Below are positions 42,501 to 49,850 of a stretch of DNA of 64,000 nucleotides, in pieces. A program made the translations under genes and the position numbers. A model generated the notes under the pieces. It was not told where the DNA came from, searched no databases, and was given only the letters and a program-made list of their open reading frames with translations. This stretch comes from an uncultured Lachnospiraceae bacterium (lineage in GTDB: Bacteria; Bacillota; Clostridia; Lachnospirales; Lachnospiraceae): assembly GCA_900550285.1 (NCBI GenBank), contig URRW01000011.1, positions 1 through 64,000 on the forward strand, in the 5' to 3' direction. Each line of letters begins with the position of its first letter. Position 1 is the first letter of the stretch.

Positions 42501-43172
42501 ATGGCGAATATTTTAGCGGTGGATGACGACGCCGACGTGCGCAGCCTGCTGTGCGCTGCGCTTGAGCGGGACGGACATACGGTGCGGACGCTGGCGGCAG
42601 GAAGCGGGCTGACAGACCGGCTGTGCAGCTGGGCGGACTGCATTTTGCTGGATGTGATGATGCCGGGGGAGGACGGTTTTTCTGCCTGCCAGCGCATCCG
42701 CGCCATGACGGACTGCCCGATCCTGTTTCTTACGGCAAAAACAGAAGAAGCGGACGTAATACGGGGGCTTGGCATGGGCGGCGACGATTATCTGACAAAG
42801 CCGTTCCGGGTATCGGAGCTGCGCGCCCGGGTAAACGCCCACCTGCGCCGGGAAAAGCGTACGCCCAGCAGCCGGATGCGGCGCAGCGGGCTGGACTTTG
42901 ACCTTGGGGAAAAGGCGGTTTACCATGAAGGGGAGCAGATCAAAATGACCCGCAGCGAATATGGGATCTGCGAATATCTGGCGACCTATATGGGGCAGAC
43001 CTTTTCCAAGGAACAGATTTATGAAGCGGTGTTCGGTTACGACGCTGCCGCCGATGAATCGGCGGTTACCGAGCATATCAAAAATATCCGGGCAAAGCTG
43101 AAAAAGGCGGGCTGTGCGCCCATTGAAACGGTATGGGGAGTGGGGTATAAATGGAAAAAAGACGCACAATAA
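42501..43172 (+). CDS. OmpR/PhoB family response regulator
   Basis: A 223-residue two-domain regulator. The receiver has the acidic DDD at residues 8-10, phospho-acceptor Asp51 in ILLDVMMPGEDG and Lys100 in LTKPF. The C-terminal winged helix has MTRSEYGICEYLATYMGQTF and TEHIKNIRAKLKKAG with VWGVGYKW. It overlaps the kinase gene by 22 bases. GGGAGGAG precedes the ATG. The target genes are unknown, but the next two membrane proteins are candidates. Confidence 0.94.
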   Translation: MANILAVDDDADVRSLLCAALERDGHTVRTLAAGSGLTDRLCSWADCILLDVMMPGEDGFSACQRIRAMTDCPILFLTAKTEEADVIRGLGMGGDDYLTKPFRVSELRARVNAHLRREKRTPSSRMRRSGLDFDLGEKAVYHEGEQIKMTRSEYGICEYLATYMGQTFSKEQIYEAVFGYDAAADESAVTEHIKNIRAKLKKAGCAPIETVWGVGYKWKKDAQ

Positions 43173-44545
43173 AGCGCCCCGTCAGGGGCATGGGTTTAAA
43201 CGGGATGCTCTGGCGGTATCTGACCGTAACGGGGACGCTGTCTTTCCTTTTGTGTCTGGCATGGCTTTTTTTATTTAACATCCTTGTCAATATGGGATTT
43301 GTCATGTCCGCATACACGGCGGTGCGGGCGCTGCCGGAAACGGAAAAAATGCTGCTGGGACAGGAACGGTTCGATCCCGGGGAAATCCCGTTTTTTTATA
43401 AGTGGGCGCTGGCAGAGGACGGCAAAATTACCGAAAGCAATATGAATGAAAAGCAGCTGGGCTATGCCTATGACGAGCTCGCCGGATATTCCGCGCCCCA
43501 CGGACGCTTTTACAGCCAGTATTTCCACCGTGTCCTGCTGCCGGACGGAAGGATCGTGCTGCTGGAATATGACTATTCGGTCTGCTATAAAACGCCGGAA
43601 CTTCAGGCGCTTTTGCCCGATTTTCAGTTTTGCTATGTGGGGCTGCTTTTGGGGCTTTTGGTTTGGCTGATTACAGGGTGCACCCGGCATTATACCAAAC
43701 TTTTAAAGCAGGACGCGCTGACAATCACCGCCGCCTGTGAAATGGTGCGCCGCCGGCGGCTGGACGAGCCGGTAAAAGACCGGGTGAGGGTCAAGGAGCT
43801 TGAGGCAGCGCTGGAGGCGATCGAGACGCTGCGCTGTGAGCTGTCCTCTTCTTTAAAGGAGCAATGGGCGGCAGAAACCCAGAAAAACGAGACGCTGTCG
43901 GCGCTGGCGCACGATCTGAAAACGCCGCTTACGGTCATGATGGGAAATGCGGATCTGCTGGCGGAGGACGACCTGACGGACCGGCAGAAGGAAATGACGG
44001 AGGCGATCCTGCGCAGCGCCGTACAGGCAAAACGGTATGTGGAACGGCTCAGGCAGGCGGCTGTCAGCGGGCTTTTTGCGTCCTGCCGGGAACCCGTTTT
44101 GGTCGGGGAGCTGTTTTCGGAATGCGTGCAGCGGGGAAAGGATCTGACGGCAGTGCGGGGGCAGACGCTTTTGGCAAAGGAGCCTGCACCCGATTTTTTG
44201 AAAAAAACGCTGCTGCTTGAAAAAAGCGACGTGCTGCGGGCGGTGGAAAATCTGCTGGCAAACGCCGTCCGGTTTACCACTGCAGGCGGGACGGTTACGA
44301 TAGATACCGTTTGGGACGAAAAAAAAGCCGGTATCCGGGTACAAGACGAAGGCCCCGGATTTTCGCCGGAGGCGCTGGCAAAGGCGGGGAAAACCTTTTA
44401 TACGCAGGACGGCAGCAGGCCCAAAGACGGGCACATGGGAATGGGGCTTTATTTTGCTGCGCAAGTCGCCCAAAAGCACGGCGGCAGCCTCGTTCTGGAA
44501 AATACGCCGTCAGGCGGCAGCGCGTGTCTGTGGCTGGAAATTTGA
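43151..44545 (+). CDS. Sensor histidine kinase
   Basis: A 464-residue kinase with two membrane helices (about 28-50 and 160-180) enclosing an outside loop of about 110 residues, a HAMP-like linker, the HisKA box LSALAHDLKTPLTVMMGNAD with phospho-acceptor His254, and the ATPase domain with N box LLANAVRFTTAGG and G boxes VQDEGPGFS and GHMGMGLYFA. Overlap with the regulator gene shows a matched pair. The layout with a short sensor loop is like envelope-stress or peptide-sensing kinases, but the signal is not known. Confidence 0.93.
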   Translation: MEKRRTIKRPVRGMGLNGMLWRYLTVTGTLSFLLCLAWLFLFNILVNMGFVMSAYTAVRALPETEKMLLGQERFDPGEIPFFYKWALAEDGKITESNMNEKQLGYAYDELAGYSAPHGRFYSQYFHRVLLPDGRIVLLEYDYSVCYKTPELQALLPDFQFCYVGLLLGLLVWLITGCTRHYTKLLKQDALTITAACEMVRRRRLDEPVKDRVRVKELEAALEAIETLRCELSSSLKEQWAAETQKNETLSALAHDLKTPLTVMMGNADLLAEDDLTDRQKEMTEAILRSAVQAKRYVERLRQAAVSGLFASCREPVLVGELFSECVQRGKDLTAVRGQTLLAKEPAPDFLKKTLLLEKSDVLRAVENLLANAVRFTTAGGTVTIDTVWDEKKAGIRVQDEGPGFSPEALAKAGKTFYTQDGSRPKDGHMGMGLYFAAQVAQKHGGSLVLENTPSGGSACLWLEI

Positions 44546-44553
44546 CAAAATCA

Positions 44554-44583
44554 TTTACAGCCCCGCAGCGCTCGGGATACAAT
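44554..44583 (+). promoter_or_regulatory. Candidate promoter of the membrane protein pair
   Basis: TTTACA (44554-44559) and TACAAT (44578-44583), spacing 18, between the kinase stop and the next gene. Confidence 0.5.
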
Positions 44584-44610
44584 AGAAGAAAAACGAGGGG
44601 GAGGCTGCAG

Positions 44611-45090
44611 ATGATGACCTTTCAGGCATTTTTGACGATGATCCCCGTGGCATGCGCGATCATCGTATTTGTATGGAACATGAAACGGACGTTTCACAAC
44701 GCGTCGTCCAAACAGAATTTTATCGAGGAAGCCAAAAAGGACGGGCGCACCGCCAAAGCCGAGCTGGTCGATACATGGATCACCTCCGGCAGCAGCTCCT
44801 CTGACGGGGAGGCGCGTTATTCCAAAAAGCACGCGCTGTATTTGTACCGTGTGGACGGCAAAAAGTATATCAAAGGGCTGTACCACACTATAATGCCGGG
44901 AGAGCACCATATTTTTCACGATACCGAAACGGTCTATTACCAAAAAGGGAATCCGAAAAAAGCGATCACTGCCGGGGAAGCGGGTAATTCAGAAAAAATG
45001 GAGCGTGGCTGTCTGGTGTCGTTTTTGTATGCATTCGCAGTGCTGGCAGCCCTGATCTGGATTTTTAAATGGCTGGGCTTTGTGGGATAA
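44611..45090 (+). CDS. Membrane protein of unknown function (paralogue of the next gene)
   Basis: A 159-residue protein with helices at both ends (AFLTMIPVACAIIVFVW and FLYAFAVLAALIWIFKWLGF) and a soluble middle part with RYSKKHALYLYRVDGKKYIK and ETVYYQKGNPKKA. The YYxxGNP motif is shared with the next protein (IYYKDGNPEQAC). GAGGGGGAGG precedes the ATG. No family name recognised; DUF3592-type membrane proteins are a loose comparison. Confidence 0.7.
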   Translation: MMTFQAFLTMIPVACAIIVFVWNMKRTFHNASSKQNFIEEAKKDGRTAKAELVDTWITSGSSSSDGEARYSKKHALYLYRVDGKKYIKGLYHTIMPGEHHIFHDTETVYYQKGNPKKAITAGEAGNSEKMERGCLVSFLYAFAVLAALIWIFKWLGFVG

Positions 45091-45128
45091 CGATTTTGAT
45101 TTTGACAGAACAGGAAAGGGAAACAGAG

Positions 45129-45515
45129 ATGATGGAGTTATTGGGGCTTGCCGTGCTTTTGATAGCGGGAAAGCTGATCTATTCAAATTCGCAGAACGCC
45201 TTTATCAACAGAGCTGTCCGGAAGGCGTGCGTGTCAAAAGGGACGCTTTTGAATACCTATGAGGACGGCGGAAGGTCCTATGGCACATACGAATATGAAG
45301 CGGACGGATGCCAGTATCGTCTTGACGTGGAATACAGCTGGGATTTTTACAGGGAAAATCCTCCGCTCCACATGGGGATCTACTATAAAGACGGCAATCC
45401 GGAGCAGGCGTGTGTGCGGGAACGGTCGGTAAAAAAAGAACGGGGGCAGAACATGAAGCGGCACGCGCTGTTCATGGCCGTGGTCTGCGTTGTGGTATTG
45501 ATGTTGGCGTGGTAA
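45129..45515 (+). CDS. Membrane protein of unknown function (paralogue of the previous gene)
   Basis: A 128-residue protein: N-terminal helix (LLGLAVLLIAGKLIYS), a soluble part with SYGTYEYEADGCQYRLDVEY and IYYKDGNPEQACV, and a C-terminal helix (ALFMAVVCVVVLMLAW). The layout mirrors the gene before it. Start at 45129 is preceded by AAGGGAAAC; ATG at 45132 is the next choice. A strong terminator follows. Confidence 0.65.
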   Translation: MMELLGLAVLLIAGKLIYSNSQNAFINRAVRKACVSKGTLLNTYEDGGRSYGTYEYEADGCQYRLDVEYSWDFYRENPPLHMGIYYKDGNPEQACVRERSVKKERGQNMKRHALFMAVVCVVVLMLAW

Positions 45516-45547
45516 ACAATGAAATATCTTTGGAGCGGATTTGCGGT

Positions 45548-45593
45548 AAAATCGCTGTGCCATGGCTTTTAAAAGCCGTCGCACAGCGATTTT
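45548..45593. terminator. Strong bidirectional hairpin terminator
   Basis: AAAATCGCTGTGC (45548-45560) and GCACAGCGATTTT (45581-45593) are perfect complements around an inner GGCTTTTAAAAGCC hairpin. It marks the left border of the AT-rich island. The next 150 bases to 45745 hold the promoter region of the XRE cassette. Confidence 0.85.
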
Positions 45594-45646
45594 GCGTTGG
45601 AGGGGGGAGGGCGATCATGCCGCCTCCTTGAATAATATATAAAATA

Positions 45647-45670
45647 TAACACAATATAATTTTCGTGTTA
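45647..45670. promoter_or_regulatory. Inverted repeat upstream of the XRE gene (possible operator)
   Basis: TAACAC (45647-45652) and GTGTTA (45665-45670) with 12 bases between, 20 bases upstream of the -35. It could bind the encoded XRE repressor. Confidence 0.35.
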
Positions 45671-45689
45671 CAAAAACAAAACATTTCGA

Positions 45690-45717
45690 TTGACTTTGCG
45701 CCGGCTTATGATAAAAT
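45690..45717 (+). promoter_or_regulatory. Promoter of the XRE-ImmA-PIN cassette
   Basis: TTGACT (45690-45695) and TAAAAT (45712-45717), spacing 16, 27 bases before the XRE start codon. Confidence 0.65.
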
Positions 45718-45744
45718 AGTAGTATGTAAAAGGGAGGAATCATC

Positions 45745-46077
45745 ATGAATGAACGGTTAGGAAGCCGCATTAAGGCATTCAGAAATGCGAAAAATTTTAC
45801 CCAGGAGCAGGTTGCCGACAAAATTGGCGTCAGCAGACAAAAATATGCAAGGATCGAGAGCGGGGTTAATAGTATTACATTGGATATTCTTCTTAAAGTC
45901 GCGGAGGTTTTGGATGTGACGGTCGGGGATATAACAAAAGTACTGGATGAGACACCTGAAGTTGCATATAGAGCCGGAGAACAAAGCGGATCTTCTGAAA
46001 AGATCTTCGATATGCTGGATTTATTTTATGCCAATAAGCATATGTATGAGAAGCTTCAGTACAAGGATATGATATAA
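45745..46077 (+). CDS. XRE family helix-turn-helix regulator
   Basis: A 110-residue regulator. The helix-turn-helix domain (residues 5-60) reads RIKAFRNAKNFTQEQVADKI, then VSRQKYARIESGVNSITLDI, a standard Cro/cI-type fold; a 40-residue tail follows (EKIFDMLDLFYANKHMYEKL). It is likely an autorepressor and, by gene order, the antitoxin or gate of the cassette. GGGAGG precedes the ATG. Codon use is AT-richer than neighbours outside the island. Confidence 0.9.
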   Translation: MNERLGSRIKAFRNAKNFTQEQVADKIGVSRQKYARIESGVNSITLDILLKVAEVLDVTVGDITKVLDETPEVAYRAGEQSGSSEKIFDMLDLFYANKHMYEKLQYKDMI

Positions 46078-46089
46078 GGGGGCGGTCAA

Positions 46090-46911
46090 ATGCTGAACAG
46101 CAGAAAACTGGAAATACGCAAAAAGGCGGATTCTTTCAGGGGGGAATGCAGGCTTAGCAGGTATGGGATCATCGATCTGTTCAAGGAATGCGAAAGACTG
46201 GGATATAAGTTATTCAGGTATCCGCTGGGAGAAAGCGCAGATCTTGGCTTTACCGTGAAAAGGGACAGCGATATTGTAATCTTTACAAACAGCTGCAGCC
46301 GGTTGTCCCGGGAAATCTTTACGCTTGCCCACGAAATAGGTCATGTTATTTTGCATTTAACGGATACTGCTTCTTTTATTGACGATACGGTTACGATCAC
46401 CGGAAGAAGTACGGACACAAAAGAACAGGAGGCAAATTATTTTGCGGCTTGTCTGTTGATGCCGTCGGAGAATGTGAACAGATTCATTGATCTGGAAATT
46501 CAGAATTTCCGCGAAAACGGATTATCGGCAATGGACATTGCGCGGGTCATGTCTGCATTCGGCGTCAGTTTTGACATGGCGCTGAACCGTTTGGAGAGCC
46601 TGGACGTTATAAACTTAAATCAGAAATTGTGTCTTGATAATGAAAAAACCAAAAAGAAGGTTGGGAATCTGCTGAGAAGCGTTGGGGGAAATGCACGGTT
46701 AAACGCCCCAAGTCAGGAAATTGACATTCCTCATGAGTATATCGATTATGTTATCTATAATTATAATCATAATGCAGTTCCGAAGGGAACATTGGAACGG
46801 GTTTTGTCTTATTACCAGCTTAGCATAGAGGATGTAAACGATAAGCTTGCAAAACCTCCGGTTGATGACAATGATGATCTGGATGAGCTGATAGGAGGTT
46901 TGGACATTTGA
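46090..46911 (+). CDS. ImmA/IrrE family metallopeptidase
   Basis: A 273-residue protein of the ImmA/IrrE (COG2856) family. The zinc site is HEIGH at residues 81-85 within FTLAHEIGHVILHL; the third ligand is probably Glu114 in KEQEANYFAACLLMP. These peptidases cleave XRE-type repressors (ImmA/ImmR of ICEBs1, IrrE/DdrO in Deinococcus). The C-terminal 130 residues after the peptidase domain (MALNRLESLDVINLNQ onward) are a regulatory extension of unknown function. It follows the XRE gene by 12 bases and overlaps the PIN gene by 4. Confidence 0.9.
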   Translation: MLNSRKLEIRKKADSFRGECRLSRYGIIDLFKECERLGYKLFRYPLGESADLGFTVKRDSDIVIFTNSCSRLSREIFTLAHEIGHVILHLTDTASFIDDTVTITGRSTDTKEQEANYFAACLLMPSENVNRFIDLEIQNFRENGLSAMDIARVMSAFGVSFDMALNRLESLDVINLNQKLCLDNEKTKKKVGNLLRSVGGNARLNAPSQEIDIPHEYIDYVIYNYNHNAVPKGTLERVLSYYQLSIEDVNDKLAKPPVDDNDDLDELIGGLDI

Positions 46912-47570
46912 AAGCCTCTTTGGATACAAATGTAATGATCCATTTTTACCGGGCAGGGAAACAGGATATTTTGTTTGCATTCTTTGATAAAGGTGTATTT
47001 ATCTATGAGCAGATCCGTACGGTTGAATTAGAAAATCATGGTCAGGATGTGCTGACTCAGATCGATGCAGATATTGCTGCCGGTAAACTGGAATTATATA
47101 CGGATCAAAAATTAAGGGATTTGGGTGTATATAAAATTTTTGAGTATAATGTACGCGAAAATCGAAATTTATACGGAGCAGGCGATTTAGGGGAAGTTTA
47201 CGCAATATCACTGGCTCAGACACTGGGAGCAAATTCATTGGTAACAGATGACACGAAGCAGGGAGGTCCCTATATGTCATTGTTACAATTTGAAGATGAT
47301 ATTATGCCTTTTACGTTTGCAGATGTTTTGATTCTCAGATATTTGCTTGGAGCTGCAGACGGGAGGAAAACGATCAATGATTTCCATTCAATTAATATGT
47401 CCTCAAATCTTAACTGGTCGTTTAAAAGTCAGATGATAAAGTTTGTGAAAAGATTCTTTAAAGATCCCTACAGAAAACAAGATACTGTATGGATCACAGG
47501 GCTTGCCGCCGAAAATAATATAAATATAAAATATAGGCTTTCAGAATTGAGCCGGTTATTATCATCATAA
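46908..47570 (+). CDS. PIN-domain nuclease with C-terminal extension
   Basis: A 220-residue protein. The first 125 residues show the PIN layout: Asp6 in SLDTNVMIHF, Glu40 in RTVELENHG, Glu96 in AGDLGEVYAISLA and Asp114 in SLVTDDTKQGG, the four acidic metal-binding positions. PIN toxins such as VapC cut RNA. The extra 95 residues (FADVLILRYLLGAAD, then KSQMIKFVKRFFKDP) are not part of VapC. The start is TTG inside the ImmA stop (TTGA), 9 bases after AGGAGG. It is AT-rich. Confidence 0.78.
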   Translation: MKASLDTNVMIHFYRAGKQDILFAFFDKGVFIYEQIRTVELENHGQDVLTQIDADIAAGKLELYTDQKLRDLGVYKIFEYNVRENRNLYGAGDLGEVYAISLAQTLGANSLVTDDTKQGGPYMSLLQFEDDIMPFTFADVLILRYLLGAADGRKTINDFHSINMSSNLNWSFKSQMIKFVKRFFKDPYRKQDTVWITGLAAENNINIKYRLSELSRLLSS

Positions 47571-47642
47571 AAATATACCAACCGCCTCATTTTTTATTCT
47601 CCCCGTTCATATCAATCATTAAGAACGAACCGGAACACATAG

Positions 47643-47667
47643 GTTTACATAAAAATATTATGTAAAC
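47643..47667. promoter_or_regulatory. Perfect palindrome upstream of the 47.7 kb gene pair (candidate operator)
   Basis: GTTTACAT (47643-47650) and ATGTAAAC (47660-47667) with nine bases between, ending 13 bases before the ATG at 47681. It includes a TATTAT box. Its place at the start suggests repressor control of the pair. Confidence 0.5.
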
Positions 47668-47680
47668 TAAAAGGAGTCAT

Positions 47681-48061
47681 ATGACAGATATTGAGCGGAA
47701 ACTGGAGCTGACCCGTTTTTTGCGGGAAGAGGATCGGGCAAACCGGATGAAGATCAAAAGCCGGGAGGAAATCCTATACGGCACAGGAAAGCCTTCCGAT
47801 GGAAAAGATCGTCTTCCTCTTATTTATGAGGGGCATTTAGGGAACGGATCGGTGGAAGCGGCAGCAGACAATGTCCGGCTGTCCGGCTTCGGGGTGCGGC
47901 TGGCGTTGGCATGCCTGCTTTTTGGAGCGGTCGTTTATCTGGATAAAAATGAGATTAGCTGGAACGGGGAACCGGCGGCAGCAGTGATTTCCGGTCAGGT
48001 AGAATCGGATTTTGGTATTGACACCCTTTTGGAAACATATTACGATCAAGAAAAAAAATAA
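47681..48061 (+). CDS. Small membrane protein upstream of the MATE pump, unknown
   Basis: A 126-residue protein with a charged N-terminal half (LELTRFLREEDRANRMKIKS) and one membrane helix near residues 70-87 (VRLALACLLFGAVVYLD), then an extracytoplasmic tail. No domain recognised. AAGGAGT precedes the ATG. It lies 25 bases before the MATE gene and probably shares its transcript. Confidence 0.7.
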   Translation: MTDIERKLELTRFLREEDRANRMKIKSREEILYGTGKPSDGKDRLPLIYEGHLGNGSVEAAADNVRLSGFGVRLALACLLFGAVVYLDKNEISWNGEPAAAVISGQVESDFGIDTLLETYYDQEKK

Positions 48062-48086
48062 AAAAGGAAAAACTTCCGGGAGAAAA

Positions 48087-49457
48087 ATGAAAGCGGTAAA
48101 TAACCTCAAAGCAAAATCATATCAAAAAGAAACGGTCAGGACGGCAGTTTCTATGGCGTGGCCGTCGATCATCGAATCTTTTTTTGCGGCGTTTGCCGGT
48201 CTTGTGGACTCTTTGATGGTAAGCTCTCTGGGTTCCTATGCCGTCGCGGCGGTAGGGCTTACCACGCAGCCTAAATTTATGGGGCTGTCCCTGTTTTTTG
48301 CGCTCAATGTGGCGATTTCAGCCCTGGTCGCAAGGCGGCGCGGGCAGAATAAGCAGGAGGAAGCTAACCGTCTTTTATATACAGCGCTTATCTTTCTGGT
48401 GGGTGCAGCGGTCGTGTTAAGCATTGCCTTCGTGGCACTGGCAGATCCGATCATCCGTCTCTGCGGCTCCACGCCGGAAACCCATGACAGTGCCGTTGCC
48501 TATTTCCGGATCATTATGGGCGGGATGATTTTTAACTGTATCCAGATGGGGATCAACTCCGCACAGCGCGGAGCCGGCAATACAAAGATCACCATGCGCA
48601 CGAATATGACGTCCAACACGATCAATATTATTTTTAACTATCTGCTGATCGGCGGACATTTCGGATTTCCGGCGCTTGGCATTCAGGGGGCGGCGCTGGC
48701 GACGGTGCTCGGGACGGTCGTGGCAAGCATCATGAGCATTGCTTCAATCATGAAAAAAGACTGCTTTATCAGCATTCCTTATCTGATCGAGCATCGGGTA
48801 AAACCCGCTTTCAGCGCCTTTCGCAGCTTAGTCCGAGTGGGCTACAGCGTGTTTTTTGAACAGCTGCTTATGCGGATCGGCTTCATGCTGACGGCAGTGA
48901 TGGCGGCGGATCAGGGAACAGACGCGATGGCGGCGCATCAGGTAGGTATGAACATTATGAGCCTTTCCTTTTCCTTTGGAGACGGACTGCAGGCAGCCGC
49001 CGTTGCGCTGATCGGGCGCAGCCTCGGCGCAAATGACAAGGAGCTGGCAAAGGAATACGGGGGCATCTGCCGGAAATTTGGAGCCTGTATTTCCGTATGC
49101 CTTGCGGTGCTTTACTTTTTCTCCGCACGGTTTTTGTTCAGCCTCTTTTTCAGGGAGGCGCACATCGTGGATATTGGCGTAAGGATCATGTATGTGATCA
49201 TTTTAACGGTTATTTTCCAGATCAGTCAGGTGATCTATATGGGATGCCTGCGCGGGGCGGGGGACACGCTTTATACGGCGGCTGCCTCCACGATCAGCGT
49301 CACGCTGATCCGTACCGTGGTTTCGTTTGTGTGCGGCTATGTGCTGGGATTTGGGATCATCGGTATCTGGATGGGCGTTCTGGGAGATCAGATGTCGCGT
49401 TTCCTTTTTGCGTCGATCCGGTTTAAATCCGGGAAGTGGACGGAGATCAGGATCTGA
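48087..49457 (+). CDS. MATE family efflux transporter
   Basis: A 456-residue transporter with 12 predicted helices. MATE features: MAWPSIIESFFAAFAGLVDS at the start, VGLTTQPKFMGLSLFFALNV, MGGMIFNCIQMGINSAQRGA and MAADQGTDAMAAHQVGMNIM. These pumps expel drugs or metabolites using Na or H gradients. GGGAG stands 5 bases before the ATG at 48087. An upstream frame to 48012 overlaps the previous gene and is not needed. Confidence 0.92.
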   Translation: MKAVNNLKAKSYQKETVRTAVSMAWPSIIESFFAAFAGLVDSLMVSSLGSYAVAAVGLTTQPKFMGLSLFFALNVAISALVARRRGQNKQEEANRLLYTALIFLVGAAVVLSIAFVALADPIIRLCGSTPETHDSAVAYFRIIMGGMIFNCIQMGINSAQRGAGNTKITMRTNMTSNTINIIFNYLLIGGHFGFPALGIQGAALATVLGTVVASIMSIASIMKKDCFISIPYLIEHRVKPAFSAFRSLVRVGYSVFFEQLLMRIGFMLTAVMAADQGTDAMAAHQVGMNIMSLSFSFGDGLQAAAVALIGRSLGANDKELAKEYGGICRKFGACISVCLAVLYFFSARFLFSLFFREAHIVDIGVRIMYVIILTVIFQISQVIYMGCLRGAGDTLYTAAASTISVTLIRTVVSFVCGYVLGFGIIGIWMGVLGDQMSRFLFASIRFKSGKWTEIRI

Positions 49458-49471
49458 GCGGAAATGGAATG

Positions 49472-49636
49472 TTAAGAAATAGCTTCTTTGATACCTGTAA
49501 GCCCATCTGCACCAATAATCCGTATCCTCTTAACACCAAGCGTAGGTCTTGATGTACGACTGGATTTATCTGCCGAGTGCTTAAAATGCAGCGGATAATA
49601 TATAAAATTCGTTGCAAAAGCTGTCTCTGAATCGTG
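49472..49636 (-). pseudogene. Probable transposase remnant (IS256/mutator-like)
   Basis: In the minus frame, GVKRIRIIGADGLTGIKEAI is followed at once by a stop. The D-G-L-x-G-x-x-E-A-I pattern recalls the segment after the second catalytic Asp of mutator-type (IS256) transposases. The frame runs upstream about 30 codons (NFIYYPLHFKHSADKSSRTS) to a stop near 49636. There is no start or full domain. This explains part of the 49.46-49.83 kb gap. Assignment rests on one motif. Confidence 0.4.
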
Positions 49637-49674
49637 TCAATCGAGTCAGCTTTGTTGACACGATTGACACGATT
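49630..49674. repeat. Perfect 13-bp inverted repeat with overlapping direct repeats
   Basis: AATCGTGTCAATC (49630-49642) and GATTGACACGATT (49662-49674) with 19 bases between. The right arm adjoins a second copy of TTGACACGA (49655-49663 and 49664-49672), so direct and inverted copies overlap. It may be an operator or the end of a mobile element. Confidence 0.7.
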
Positions 49675-49683
49675 TGATATGAT
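49655..49683 (+). promoter_or_regulatory. Near-consensus promoter inside the inverted repeat
   Basis: Perfect TTGACA (49655-49660), 17 bases, TATGAT (49678-49683). It would drive the small ORF and the radical SAM operon. The right arm of the inverted repeat fills the spacer, a good place for a repressor. Confidence 0.7.
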
Positions 49684-49709
49684 CGACTTACAAATTTGAA
49701 ATAGAGGAG

Positions 49710-49850
49710 ATGGCACGGTTATTGGATTGGATAGATCTATTGGAGCTGGAAATGGAAAGAGAGGTTGTTTATCACACTGATAATTTTATTAAACCGTCAA
49801 TAAAAATACAATATTTGGAGAAATTAAACTTATATGAATTGTACAATTAA
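49710..49850 (+). CDS. 46-residue ORF overlapping the radical SAM gene start
   Basis: ATG at 49710 directly follows GAGGAG (too close for that start); TTG at 49722 is better spaced. The product, MARLLDWIDLLELEMEREVV followed by 26 residues, is charged and helical with no known domain. The DNA is AT-rich. It overlaps the next gene by 17 bases. It may be a leader ORF or leftover of an insertion. Confidence 0.4.
   Translation: MARLLDWIDLLELEMEREVVYHTDNFIKPSIKIQYLEKLNLYELYN

Noticed and set aside
45615..45821. Minus-strand small ORF over the XRE promoter
   Set aside because: No ribosome site and overlaps promoter and XRE coding sequence; likely chance.
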